Source: Anaerolineales bacterium (GTDB taxonomy: Bacteria; Chloroflexota; Anaerolineae; Anaerolineales; DRMV01). From it: DNA of 49,604 nucleotides. Each line of letters begins with the position of its first letter. Position 1 is the first letter of the stretch. The DNA lies in contig JALWJZ010000049.1 in assembly GCA_026996855.1 (NCBI GenBank), positions 1 through 49,604 on the forward strand, given 5' to 3'. The notes under the pieces were generated by a model that saw only the letters and a program-made list of their open reading frames with translations, made no database searches and had not been told where the DNA came from. A program made the position numbers and the translations under genes. This document shows, piece after piece, positions 41,895 to 49,604 of this stretch.

Positions 41895-42977
41895 TCAGCC
41901 CCCAGACTCGCGGCGTCGGCGTTCTTCTTCGGCCAGGGCCACCACCCGCTTCAGTTCGGGGGCAAAAGGCGGGCGCAGCACGCCGAATTCCGTCACGATG
42001 GCCGTGACCAGGCGATGGGGCGTTACGTCGAACGCGGGGTTGCGGGCCGAGGCGTTCCTGGGCGTGGCCGGACGGCCCCGGTACTGGATGTCCAGCACCT
42101 CCGCGGGGTCCCGCTCCTCGATGGGAATGGCCGAGCCGTCGGGCAGGGAGAGGTCGATGGTGGAGGTAGGCACCACGGGATAGAAGGGCACGCCGTTGTC
42201 GAACGCGGCCAGGGCCAGCATGTAGGTGCCGATTTTGTTGGCCACGTCGCCGTTGGCCGCGACCCGGTCCGCGCCCACGAAGACCTTTTGCACCTCGCCC
42301 CGGCTCAGGAAGAAGCCCGCGGCGTTGTCGGTGATGATGTCGTAGGGGATGCCGTACTGTTCCAGTTCCCAGGCCGTGAGTCGCGCGCCTTGCAGGCGGG
42401 GCCGGGTTTCGTCCACCAGCACGTGGATGCGCTTGCCCTGCTCGTGGGCCATGCGGATGACGCCCAGCGCGGTGCCCCAATCCACCGTAGCCAGCGCGCC
42501 GGTGTTGCAATGGTGGATGATGGTATCGCCGTCCTGGATGAGGGCCGCGCCGTATTCGGCCATGCGCTTGTTGGTTTCCACGTCCTCGTCCGCGATGCGC
42601 TGGGCCTCCCGCAGGATGGCTTCCCGCACCGCGTCGGGGCCGCCGGTGGCGCGACGGGCCGCCTTGAGCACCCGGTCCACGGCCCAAAACAGGTTCACCG
42701 CGGTGGGCCGGGAAGCCTTGAGCACCGCCGCGGCCTCCCCTTCCAGAAAGCGCAACAGGGCCTCCCGGGAGGAAGCCGGGGCCTGCAACGCGGCCAGGGC
42801 CATGCCAAAGGCCGCGGCCGCGCCGATGGCCGGCGCGCCCCGCACCACCATTTCCCGGATGGCCCGGGCCACTTCGCGGTAATCGTCCAGGCAGACCACC
42901 CGAAACTCGGCGGGAAGCAGCCGCTGGTCGATGAGGCGCAGGCAGTTCTTGGTGTAATCCCATTCCACGGTGCGCAT
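41895..42977 (-). CDS. mtnA: Methylthioribose-1-phosphate isomerase
   Basis: The 360-residue protein has MVVRGAPAIGAAAAFGMALA, HHCNTGALATVDWGTALGV with the catalytic cysteine, and GADRVAANGDVANKIGTY with the aspartate, all typical of MtnA. It isomerises methylthioribose-1-phosphate to the ribulose form in methionine salvage; related enzymes also act on ribose-type phosphates. Other salvage genes are not in the window. It is upstream of the PfkB kinase and preceded by a heptamer array. Confidence 0.9.
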   Translation of the reverse strand: MRTVEWDYTKNCLRLIDQRLLPAEFRVVCLDDYREVARAIREMVVRGAPAIGAAAAFGMALAALQAPASSREALLRFLEGEAAAVLKASRPTAVNLFWAVDRVLKAARRATGGPDAVREAILREAQRIADEDVETNKRMAEYGAALIQDGDTIIHHCNTGALATVDWGTALGVIRMAHEQGKRIHVLVDETRPRLQGARLTAWELEQYGIPYDIITDNAAGFFLSRGEVQKVFVGADRVAANGDVANKIGTYMLALAAFDNGVPFYPVVPTSTIDLSLPDGSAIPIEERDPAEVLDIQYRGRPATPRNASARNPAFDVTPHRLVTAIVTEFGVLRPPFAPELKRVVALAEEERRRRESGG

Positions 42978-42992
42978 GATGCCCTCCAGGGG

Positions 42993-43055
42993 AGTGGTCA
43001 GTCAACAGTGAACAGTGAACAGTGGTCAGTGAACAGTGAACAGTGGTCAGTGGGT
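42993..43055. repeat. Heptamer tandem array upstream of mtnA
   Basis: Nine 7-base units, mainly AGTGAAC and AGTGGTC, lie within the 144-base spacer just 5' of mtnA. The rest of the spacer shows no clear promoter. Confidence 0.9.
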
Positions 43056-43121
43056 CGTAGTGGTGCCGGGGCAAGGATAACACAGTTTTGGGGGCGGAAG
43101 AAGGCCCCGCGGGCGTTTCGG

Positions 43122-44831
43122 TCAGGCGCGCACCCGCAAGGTGCGGAGCCGGTTCAGGGCTGCGGCCCATTCTAGGCCCCGAAACGCGGCCAGGTCCCCC
43201 GTGGGGTAGCGGGTGCGGCACAGGATTTCCAGGCCCCCCTGTTGCAGGTCCTTTTCCACCAAGGCCCAGACCTCCGCCAGGGAGCGCCGACCGTCCATGT
43301 ACTTTTCCCAGGCGTACACCAGGGCCAGGCCGATGGCGCGGGTTTGCGCGGTTTCGACGAGTTGACTGATGGCGCTCAGGTCGATGGTTTGGGTGCCCAG
43401 TTGCAATCCGTGGGTGCCGTGGGGCTTCACCACCGCCTCCTTGCGGCCTTTGCGGGGGTTCAGGCTTTGGGGAAGGGGCACCCGGGCCGGCCGGGGGATG
43501 GGACCCTGCGCTTCCGACACCCGGCCGGTGGGGAAGCGCCGGGCAATCTCCCGGGCCTTTTGGGTCACGTCCAGGGGGCGGTAGGTATCCATGGCAATGA
43601 CGGTGTCGGCCACGTCCAGGTAGTCGCCACTGCCGCCCAGGACCAGCACGGTGGAAACGCCCCGTTCGGTGTAAAGTTGCCGCACCCGGTCCACCAGGGG
43701 CGTGATGGGTTCCTTTTCCCGCGCGATGAGGGCCTGCATACGCCGGTCGCGAATCATCAGGTTGGTGGCCGCGGTGTCCTCGTCGATGAGCAGCACCCGC
43801 GCGCCCATTTCCAGGGCTTCCATGATGTTGGCCGCCTGGGAGGTGGAGCCGGAGGCGTTCTCCGTGGAAAAACGGGTGGTGTCCTGGCCCAGGGGCAGGT
43901 TGTTGATGAAGGCGGAGATGTCCACCCCGGCCACGTAGCGGCCGTCTTCGGCGCGGATTTTCACCGTCATAGGGTGGGAAACCACCCGCTCACGGCCGTC
44001 GCCCGGCTTGTGGTTGTACACGCCCCGCTCCAGCGCCCGGAGCAGGGTGGATTTGCCATGAAACCCGCCGCCCACGATGAGGGTCACACCTTGGGGAATC
44101 CCCATGCCGGTCACCACACCCGCGTTGGGCAGGTGCACCTCCACCCGCAGGGAAGGCGGGCTTTGGAAGGGGATGCCCGAAGGCAGGGGCCGGTCGTCCA
44201 CGCCGGAGCGGCGGGGGAGCAGGCTGCCGTCGGCCACGAAGGCCACCAGGCCCAGGGTTTCCAGGCGTGCCCGGAGGAAGTCCGCGTCCTCCGCGGCCTC
44301 GGCGTAGGCTCGAAGGGCCTGCGGGTCCACGGCCCGGTAGAAGAGGCTGGCTTCCACCACCCGGGGCAGGTCCTGGGTGAGGAGTTGCGCGGCCGCGTGG
44401 CCCAGGATGCGCCTGCCCGCGGCGGGCAGGCCCACGGTGAAGCGAGCCTCCACCCCCTGGGGACCCAGGCGCACCGCGGTGCGGGGGAGCATGGCCTGGC
44501 CCACGGGTTCCATGCGCAGGATGCCGCTGTGGCCCGTGCCCCGGGGTCGGCTGTGGGCCGCGGCCTGGGCGATGAAGGCCTCGGCCAGGTAGTGCTCCGC
44601 GCCCACCCGCCGGGAGGGGTGCTCCCACAGGTCGGGGGGAAAGCCGGCCTCCGCCGCGGGGATGCGCACCCGCACCCGGGTGGGCGCGGCGAAGGGGTCG
44701 GCCTGCACGTGGTCGATGATGAGGGTGAAACGGGGGAAGCGGTACTCCCCTTGCAGCGCCTTGTACGCCTTGTAGCCCCGGCCGTCCAGCCGCTGGCAGA
44801 GGCGGCGCAGGTCGTCGTGGGTTTTGGGCAT
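43122..44831 (-). CDS. Predicted ATPase of the ABC class
   Basis: The 569-residue protein belongs to the family of large soluble ATPases annotated as ABC-class. It has an N-terminal RNA/DNA-binding-like region of about 240 residues, a Walker A motif in IVGGGFHGKSTLLRAL, an ABC signature-like ENASGSTSQAANIMEALE, and Walker B ARVLLIDEDTAATN. The C-terminal region contains GTHGLQLGTQTIDLSAI. It has no membrane segments, so it is not a transporter subunit by itself; the function is unknown. GAGGAG precedes the ATG. It lies downstream of the acyl-CoA synthetase in the same direction. Confidence 0.78.
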   Translation of the reverse strand: MPKTHDDLRRLCQRLDGRGYKAYKALQGEYRFPRFTLIIDHVQADPFAAPTRVRVRIPAAEAGFPPDLWEHPSRRVGAEHYLAEAFIAQAAAHSRPRGTGHSGILRMEPVGQAMLPRTAVRLGPQGVEARFTVGLPAAGRRILGHAAAQLLTQDLPRVVEASLFYRAVDPQALRAYAEAAEDADFLRARLETLGLVAFVADGSLLPRRSGVDDRPLPSGIPFQSPPSLRVEVHLPNAGVVTGMGIPQGVTLIVGGGFHGKSTLLRALERGVYNHKPGDGRERVVSHPMTVKIRAEDGRYVAGVDISAFINNLPLGQDTTRFSTENASGSTSQAANIMEALEMGARVLLIDEDTAATNLMIRDRRMQALIAREKEPITPLVDRVRQLYTERGVSTVLVLGGSGDYLDVADTVIAMDTYRPLDVTQKAREIARRFPTGRVSEAQGPIPRPARVPLPQSLNPRKGRKEAVVKPHGTHGLQLGTQTIDLSAISQLVETAQTRAIGLALVYAWEKYMDGRRSLAEVWALVEKDLQQGGLEILCRTRYPTGDLAAFRGLEWAAALNRLRTLRVRA

Positions 44832-44878
44832 GGCGGCTCCTCATTCCCCAAGGATGTGCTTTTGGTGCTCGCGAAACA

Positions 44879-44959
44879 GGGAGGCGGAACCATGGCCGCC
44901 TCCCTATGGCACAGATGGAACGATGGCCAGGGGGGTGTCCAGGCACCCCCTGGCCATCG
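44879..44959 (-). terminator. Two hairpins between acyl-CoA synthetase and ABC ATPase genes
   Basis: A 14-bp stem (44921-44934 with 44946-44959) follows the synthetase stop by two bases, and a 9-bp stem (44879-44887 with 44896-44904) lies further on. Neither has a strong T tract on the minus strand, so they may attenuate rather than end transcription. Confidence 0.5.
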
Positions 44960-44961
44960 TC

Positions 44962-46920
44962 TTACTTCGCCCGCTTGATGGCCTCCACCGCCTCGGGGTT
45001 CACCAAAGCGGAGGTGTCGCCGGGGTCCTGGCCCAGGTAGGCGGCCCGAATCATGCGGCGCATGACCTTGGCGTTGCGGGTCTTGGGCAGGTCGTCCACG
45101 AAGTGCACGGCTTTGGGGGCCATGGGCTTGCCCAGGTGCCGCACCACCAGGTCGTGGATTTCCTGCCGCAGCGCGTCGGTGGGTTCCACCCCCGGCTTGA
45201 GCACCGCGAACACCACCAGGGCCTGGCCCTTCACCGGGTCCGGCACGCCAATGGCCGCGGATTCCACCACCGCGGGGTGCTCCACCACCACAGATTCCAC
45301 CTCCGCGGGACCCAGGCGCTTGCCCGCAATCTTGAGGGTGTCGTCGGAGCGGCCCAGGATGTACCACTGGCCGTCCTCGTCCACCAGCGCGTAATCCCCG
45401 TGCATCCACACGTCGGGCCAGCGGGACCAGTAGGTGCGGATGTACCGGTCGGGGTCCTTCCAGAAGCCCCGGGTCATGCCAATCCAGGGCTGGCGGATGA
45501 CCACTTCGCCCACCTCGCCCACCACGGGCCGGCCTTCCTCGTCGAACACGGCCGCGTCAATGCCGGGGCAGGCCGCGGAGAAACCGCAGGGCTTCAGGGG
45601 CCGCAAGGGGTTCCCCATGACGATGCCGCCGGAAATCTCCGTACCGCCCGAGTAGTTGATGATGGGCCGCTTGCCTTCGCCCACTTTCTCGAAGAGCCAC
45701 ATCCAGGGTTCGGGGTTCCAGGGTTCGCCCGTGGAGGCGAAGAACCGAAGGCTGCTCAGGTCGTGCTTCTTCACCGGCTCCAGGCCGTGGGGGATGATGG
45801 CCCGCACATAGGTGGGGGAAAGGCCCAGATGGGTCAGCCGGTGCCGTTCCACCAAGGCCCAGACCCGGTCCACATCGGGGTAGTTGGGCGCGCCGTCGTA
45901 GATGAAGAAGGTGCTGCCCAGGATGAGCGCGCCGAAGACCAGCCAGGGCCCCATCATCCAGCCCATGTCCGTCATCCACCAGATGCGGTCGCCGGGGTGC
46001 ACGTCGGTGCCGAAGGCCATGTCCTGCGCGGCCTTGACGGGGAAGCCGCAGTGGGTGTGCACCGCGCCTTTGGGCCTGCCCGTGGTGCCGCTGGTGTAAA
46101 TGACCATGAGCACGTCTTCCGCGTCGGTGATTGCGGTCTCGGCTTCGGGGGATTGGCGGGGGATGAGGTCGTGCCACCACACGTCCCGCCCTTCCTGCAT
46201 GGGCACGTCGAAATCGGGCACCCGGCGGTGCACGATGATGTGCTTCAGGGTGGGCACCTGCTTCGCGGCCTCGTCCGCGACGGCCTTCATGTTCACCACC
46301 TTGCCCCGGCGGTAGAAGCCGTTGGCCGTGAAGAGGGCCTTGGCGTCGGCATCGGCCAGGCGGGTGGCCACCGCGCTCACGCCGAAGCCCGAGAACAGGG
46401 GCAGGATGATGCCCCCAATCTTGGCGATGGCCAGCATCGCGGCCACGATTTCCGGGGTCATGGGCATGAAGATGCCGATGGCATCGCCCCTGCCCAGGCC
46501 CAGTTCCCGCAGGGCGTTGGCCACCCGGTTGACCTCCTCATAAAGCCGGCGGTAGGTCCAGGTGACCGTCTGGCCTTCCTCGCCCTCCCAGATAAGCGCG
46601 GGCTGGTCCTCTTTCTCGGTGCCCATGTACTTGTCCAGCAGGTTGTGGACGATGTTCATCTTTCCGCCCACGCACCATTTGGGCCAGGGCTTGCCCCGGG
46701 AGAGGTCCACCACCTGGGTGTAGGGTTGGTAGAAGCGGATGTCCAGGTACTTGAGCACCGCGTCGGTGAACCAGGCGATGTCTTCCACCGAGCGCTGCAT
46801 GAGGGTGTCGAAATCCGGGATGCCGTGCTGCCGTATGAACCGGGTGAGATGCGCGCGTTCGGTGTATTCCGGCGTGGGATGCCACACGAAGCGGTTGTAC
46901 TGGGGGAAGGGATGAGCCAT
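44962..46920 (-). CDS. AMP-forming acyl-CoA (acetyl-CoA-like) synthetase
   Basis: The 652-residue protein has the adenylate-forming motifs MVIYTSGTTGRPKG, YSGGTEISGG, MHGDYALVDEDG and RSDDTLKIAGKRLGP, and the catalytic lysine near the end (KTRNAKVMRR) that protein acetylation often controls. It activates acetate or another short carboxylic acid with ATP and CoA; length agrees with acetyl-CoA synthetase, but the acid is not certain. It is followed by the ABC-class ATPase and preceded by an octamer array and the carbamate kinase gene. Confidence 0.88.
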   Translation of the reverse strand: MAHPFPQYNRFVWHPTPEYTERAHLTRFIRQHGIPDFDTLMQRSVEDIAWFTDAVLKYLDIRFYQPYTQVVDLSRGKPWPKWCVGGKMNIVHNLLDKYMGTEKEDQPALIWEGEEGQTVTWTYRRLYEEVNRVANALRELGLGRGDAIGIFMPMTPEIVAAMLAIAKIGGIILPLFSGFGVSAVATRLADADAKALFTANGFYRRGKVVNMKAVADEAAKQVPTLKHIIVHRRVPDFDVPMQEGRDVWWHDLIPRQSPEAETAITDAEDVLMVIYTSGTTGRPKGAVHTHCGFPVKAAQDMAFGTDVHPGDRIWWMTDMGWMMGPWLVFGALILGSTFFIYDGAPNYPDVDRVWALVERHRLTHLGLSPTYVRAIIPHGLEPVKKHDLSSLRFFASTGEPWNPEPWMWLFEKVGEGKRPIINYSGGTEISGGIVMGNPLRPLKPCGFSAACPGIDAAVFDEEGRPVVGEVGEVVIRQPWIGMTRGFWKDPDRYIRTYWSRWPDVWMHGDYALVDEDGQWYILGRSDDTLKIAGKRLGPAEVESVVVEHPAVVESAAIGVPDPVKGQALVVFAVLKPGVEPTDALRQEIHDLVVRHLGKPMAPKAVHFVDDLPKTRNAKVMRRMIRAAYLGQDPGDTSALVNPEAVEAIKRAK

Positions 46921-46931
46921 GGCGCACCTCC

Positions 46932-46977
46932 AGCGGTAAAGCGGTAAGGCGGTAAAGCGGTAAGGTGGTAAGGTGGG
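46932..46977. repeat. Octamer tandem array before acyl-CoA synthetase
   Basis: Five and a half units of the type (A/G)G(C/T)GGTAA fill the 64-base spacer between the carbamate kinase stop and the synthetase start, just behind the ribosome site. Confidence 0.88.
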
Positions 46978-46984
46978 GGCGGTT

Positions 46985-47935
46985 TCAGCCGGGTACGATG
47001 CGGGTGCCGGTTTCGCCCCGGAGCGCCCGGATGATGTTTTCGGGACTGGTGATGAGGGCCGGGTTGCCCGTGCGTTCTACAAAGCGCACGCAGGCCTGGA
47101 TTTTGGGCAACATGCTGCCCGGCGCGAAGTGCCCTTCTTCCATGTAGCGTTTGGCCTCGGTCACCGTCATCTGGTCCAGCCAGGTTTGATTGGGTTTGCC
47201 GAAGTTGAGGGCCACCTTTTCCACGCCCGTGGAAATGAGGAACAGGTCCGCGTGGATGCGCCAGGCCAGCAGGCCGCTGGCCTTGTCCTTGTCGATGACC
47301 GCGGCCACGCCTCGCAATTCGCCCTTGGCGTTGCGCACCACGGGGATGCCCCCGCCGCCCACGGCGATGACCACCCACCCCTGACGCACCGCGTCCCGGA
47401 TGGCGTGCTCCTCGATGATTTCCAGGGGTTCGGGGGAAGGCACCACCCGACGCCAGCCCCGGCCCGCGTCTTCCACCACGTGCCATCCTTCTGCGGCGAA
47501 GCGTTCCGCTTCCTCTTTGGTCAAAAAGCGGCCGATGGGCTTGGTGGGGTTCTGGAACGCGGGGTCGTTGATGTCCACCAGGGTCTGGGTGACCAGGGTC
47601 ACGGCCATGCGGGGCAGGCGCCGGCGGGTGAATTCGTTGTCCAGGGTTTGCTGGAGCATGTAGCCGATGGACCCCTGGGTGTCGGCCACGATGAGGTCCA
47701 GGGGGGTCATGTGCAGTTCGTGGGCGGCCAGTTCGTTGCGCCTCAAAATGAAGCCCACCTGGGGCCCGTTGCCGTGGGTGATGACCACGTTCCAGCCCTG
47801 GGCAATCATGTCCGCGATGTGGCGGGCTGTGGTGCGCACCGCCTCCCACTGATGTTTGACGTCGGGATGTTTGGGGTCGGGGATAAGGGAATTGCCACCG
47901 ATGGCCACGACGGCCGTGCGTTGTCCGGGTTGCAT
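46985..47935 (-). CDS. arcC: Carbamate kinase
   Basis: The 316-residue protein has the amino acid kinase fold of carbamate kinases: VAIGGNSL, ITHGNGPQVG, VIAVGGGGIPV and AVIDKDKASGLLA. It makes ATP from carbamoyl phosphate and ADP, or the reverse, and usually ends the arginine deiminase route; the other genes of that route are not in the window. GGAGGG lies shortly before ATG 47935; a longer frame to 48076 lacks similarity and overlaps a repeat. Confidence 0.92.
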   Translation of the reverse strand: MQPGQRTAVVAIGGNSLIPDPKHPDVKHQWEAVRTTARHIADMIAQGWNVVITHGNGPQVGFILRRNELAAHELHMTPLDLIVADTQGSIGYMLQQTLDNEFTRRRLPRMAVTLVTQTLVDINDPAFQNPTKPIGRFLTKEEAERFAAEGWHVVEDAGRGWRRVVPSPEPLEIIEEHAIRDAVRQGWVVIAVGGGGIPVVRNAKGELRGVAAVIDKDKASGLLAWRIHADLFLISTGVEKVALNFGKPNQTWLDQMTVTEAKRYMEEGHFAPGSMLPKIQACVRFVERTGNPALITSPENIIRALRGETGTRIVPG

Positions 47936-48298
47936 GGTACAGCCCTCCTTCTTTTTAGGATAACCCAATGATACCGCGTTCGGTTTCGCTTGTTGGGCGC
48001 CCAGGCGTTTTGCATGTTCTAATAAATGCTCACACAAAGCCACGGAGAACACGGCGTGTTTGCTGGAGAAGGCCAAATTTTCTCTGTGTTCTCTGGGTCT
48101 CCGTGAGGAAATGCGATGGTTTTTGCCGCTTTTGTTGGATTTTGAAAAACGCGTGTTGGGCGCCAGAGGCAGGTTTCCCTCGAAGGATTACAATGGAAGG
48201 CGTATCCGTCTGCATCGGGCAGGCAGGGCGGTGCATTTGGGGAAGGGGGCGACCGTATTGCGTGTAGCAGTGATAGGAGCACGTGGAAGGGGCCGCGC
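47936..48298. other. Intergenic region with repeat and no clear gene
   Basis: This 363-base spacer between the divergent carbamate kinase and HELTH-motif genes holds the dispersed repeat. Outside it I see no tRNA, strong promoter or convincing small ORF. Confidence 0.5.
48041..48153. repeat. Dispersed repeat, copy 2, with inverted 5' extension
   Basis: Bases 48075-48153 match 39065-39143 (74 of 79 identical). Upstream, CACGGAGAACAC (48041-48052) is an imperfect inverted copy of the GTGTTCTCTGGGTCTCCGTG segment inside the repeat, so this longer copy can fold into a hairpin. Confidence 0.8.
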
Positions 48299-48862
48299 AT
48301 GGTTGCCGAAAACCGTTTGCAACCCGGGAGGGTGCCCCTACTGGAAGCGGGGTACCGAGGGCAGGTACCGCAAGAGGCGGAAGCGGTGTGGCGTTTCTTT
48401 GGGGTGGAGGTCTGTTCCCGCGCGGTGCTGGAGGTGGCCACCCCTCGGGCCCGGCGGCTGTGCCGCGTGCTGGGCGCCCGCGCGGTGACCCTGGGCCGGG
48501 TGGTGTATTTTCGCGATCCGTTGCCCCTGGACGCAAAGGGGCAGGCTTTTTTGGTGCACGAACTCACCCATGTGGTCCAGTGGGGCACCCGTTGGTGGCA
48601 GCGGGTGGGCTTTTTGTTGCGCTACCTGGTCGGTTTGCTCCCCTTCGCGTTCCGGGGCCTCGTAGGGTGGCTGCGGGGCCAGCCTTGCAACGGCGAAACC
48701 GGGTGGGGGCGCTTCTTGTGCCTGATGCACGAGGAAGCATACCGCTGTCCCGGCGGGCACTGGGCCGAGTGCCAGGCCGTGGAGCAGGAGAGGGCCTTTC
48801 TGAAGTGGCTGGATGGACGAACTCGAGGGGGTTGGGAAGCGGCGACGCATCCCCATCCGTGA
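48299..48862 (+). CDS. HELTH-motif, DUF4157-like zinc metallopeptidase-related protein
   Basis: The 187-residue protein has VHELTHVVQW, the HExxH zinc motif in the form found in DUF4157-type domains, preceded by ARAVTLGRVVYFRDP as usual for that family. A hydrophobic stretch follows (VGFLLRYLVGLLPFAFRGLVGWL). Such domains often occur with toxins or in surface proteins, but this one is short and lacks other domains. GGAAGGGG precedes the ATG. It converges with the HEAT-repeat gene. Confidence 0.72.
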   Translation: MVAENRLQPGRVPLLEAGYRGQVPQEAEAVWRFFGVEVCSRAVLEVATPRARRLCRVLGARAVTLGRVVYFRDPLPLDAKGQAFLVHELTHVVQWGTRWWQRVGFLLRYLVGLLPFAFRGLVGWLRGQPCNGETGWGRFLCLMHEEAYRCPGGHWAECQAVEQERAFLKWLDGRTRGGWEAATHPHP

Positions 48863-48919
48863 TGCACCTTCGGACGTAAAACGGTGGGGACGAAGCCACC
48901 CCCAATCTTTCCTTTGGCA

Positions 48920-49519
48920 TTACTTCGCCCAGAAGAACACCATGCCGATGCCCAGGCGTTCCAGGCCCTCTTCCGCCCATTGGGTGATGAGGGGGGAAGG
49001 GTCGTCCAGCAGGCGGAAGAGCAGGGGGATGGCCTTGGGGTCCTTGACCTGGGCCAGGGCGCGCACAGCCTGGGCACGGGTGCGAATGTCGTCCTCTTCC
49101 ACGACCCGCATCAGCGCGTCGGTGGCCCGGCGCCCCAACGCGGCCAGGGCGTCCGCGGCCAGATGGGCCAGCAGGCGGTCCCGGCTGCCCAGCAGGGCCA
49201 GCAGGGCGTCCAGGGCGTCGGGGTCGGGACGGCGGCGCAGGGCCAGGGCCGCGACCATGCGCACGCCGGGGTCCGGGTCTTGCAGCGCGGCCCGGAGCCG
49301 GGCCGGTATGTCGGGGTGGTCCATCTCGGCCAGCACCCGCAAGGCCCACCAGCGGCGGTCTGGGTTGGGGTCTTGGGTCCAGGGCAGCAGCCGGGGGACC
49401 ACTTCCTCCGTCGGCCCTTGAATCAAGCGTTGGGCGGCTGCTTCCGCGGCGTCGTCCTCCTCGCGGCGGATGGCTGCTTCCAGGGCGTACAGGGCTTCCT
49501 GCCAGGGGATGGTGGACAT
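48920..49519 (-). CDS. HEAT-repeat protein
   Basis: The 199-residue protein is built of HEAT-type helical pairs (PDRRWWALRVLAEMDHPDIP; DPGVRMVAALALRRRPDPDA; LLAHLAADALAALGRRATDA; RTRAQAVRALAQVKDPKAIP). Such repeats bind protein partners; no enzyme motif is seen. ATG 49519 has GGAGG five bases upstream; an in-frame ATG at 49531 is also possible. The 85 bases beyond it to the window end hold nothing I can identify. Confidence 0.8.
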   Translation of the reverse strand: MSTIPWQEALYALEAAIRREEDDAAEAAAQRLIQGPTEEVVPRLLPWTQDPNPDRRWWALRVLAEMDHPDIPARLRAALQDPDPGVRMVAALALRRRPDPDALDALLALLGSRDRLLAHLAADALAALGRRATDALMRVVEEDDIRTRAQAVRALAQVKDPKAIPLLFRLLDDPSPLITQWAEEGLERLGIGMVFFWAK

Positions 49520-49604
49520 GGGCGCCTCCATACGGCTTGGGGTGCTGCACCCTCCGCAGAAAACCGCCCCCTGTGGTATTCAGGGGGTCGGCGTGGGAGT
49601 GGGC

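Overview
The window is about 49.6 kb of GC-rich bacterial chromosome. It carries no rRNA, tRNA, CRISPR array, phage genes or transposase that I can see. The gene style suggests a member of the Chloroflexota, probably Anaerolineae-like and possibly thermophilic: Thr/Pro-rich linkers on secreted proteins, Tad-type minor pilins with von Willebrand A domains, AMP-forming acyl-CoA synthetase next to carbamate kinase, and many intergenic short-period repeats. This assignment is inference from style, because no marker gene in the window fixes it.

Region 1 (30-8752, minus strand) is a compact four-gene cassette. A membrane protein with a degenerate P-loop is followed by a AAA-type ATPase, a 1274-residue STAND-like NTPase with TPR-like repeats, and a radical SAM/SPASM enzyme with an N-terminal peptide-recognition-like region. 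The last three genes are joined by 4-base ATGA overlaps. The three ATPase genes look clearly richer in A+T than their surroundings. I recognise no described system with this composition. Region 2 (8896-11333, minus) is recJ and a class I glutamine amidotransferase.

Region 3 (11530-24435, plus) is a large respiratory and sulfur-trafficking locus in three transcription blocks. Block one is an octaheme cytochrome c with a C-terminal membrane anchor, plus a membrane cytochrome b, closed by a terminator. Block two is a second, unanchored octaheme cytochrome, a heptaheme cytochrome fused to a cytochrome b domain and carrying an EF-hand loop, and a YeeE/YedE transporter split in two, whose second half is fused to a rhodanese-like domain lacking its catalytic cysteine. 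After a 185-bp-period structured repeat, block three encodes an XRE-cupin regulator, a sulfide:quinone reductase-like flavoprotein, a DUF1641 protein, a TusE/DsrC-like protein and a DsrE-like protein, closed by a strong terminator. A plausible reading is that the multihaem proteins pass electrons between the quinone pool and an extracytoplasmic sulfur oxyanion (thiosulfate or tetrathionate), YeeE/YedE brings sulfur in, and the SQR/TusE/DsrE proteins handle sulfane sulfur inside the cell.

Region 4 (24547-39038) is mostly housekeeping and cell surface: a PfkB kinase overlapping parA, then parB; three Tad-type minor pilin genes; a lipoprotein; a tdk-hpt-cca operon; a small zinc-ribbon protein; an M42-peptidase-like protein without its metal ligands; and enolase. 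Region 5 (39065-40879) is accessory: a VapBC-type toxin-antitoxin pair with a palindromic operator, a methyltransferase remnant, and an orphan Imm17-like membrane protein flanked by three copies of a palindromic 70-bp element.

Region 6 (40883-49519, mostly minus) holds a PfkB kinase and mtnA, an unusual ABC-class ATPase, acyl-CoA synthetase, carbamate kinase, a HELTH-motif metallopeptidase-like protein and a HEAT-repeat protein. Intergenic arrays with 7- or 8-bp periods recur in front of several of these genes.
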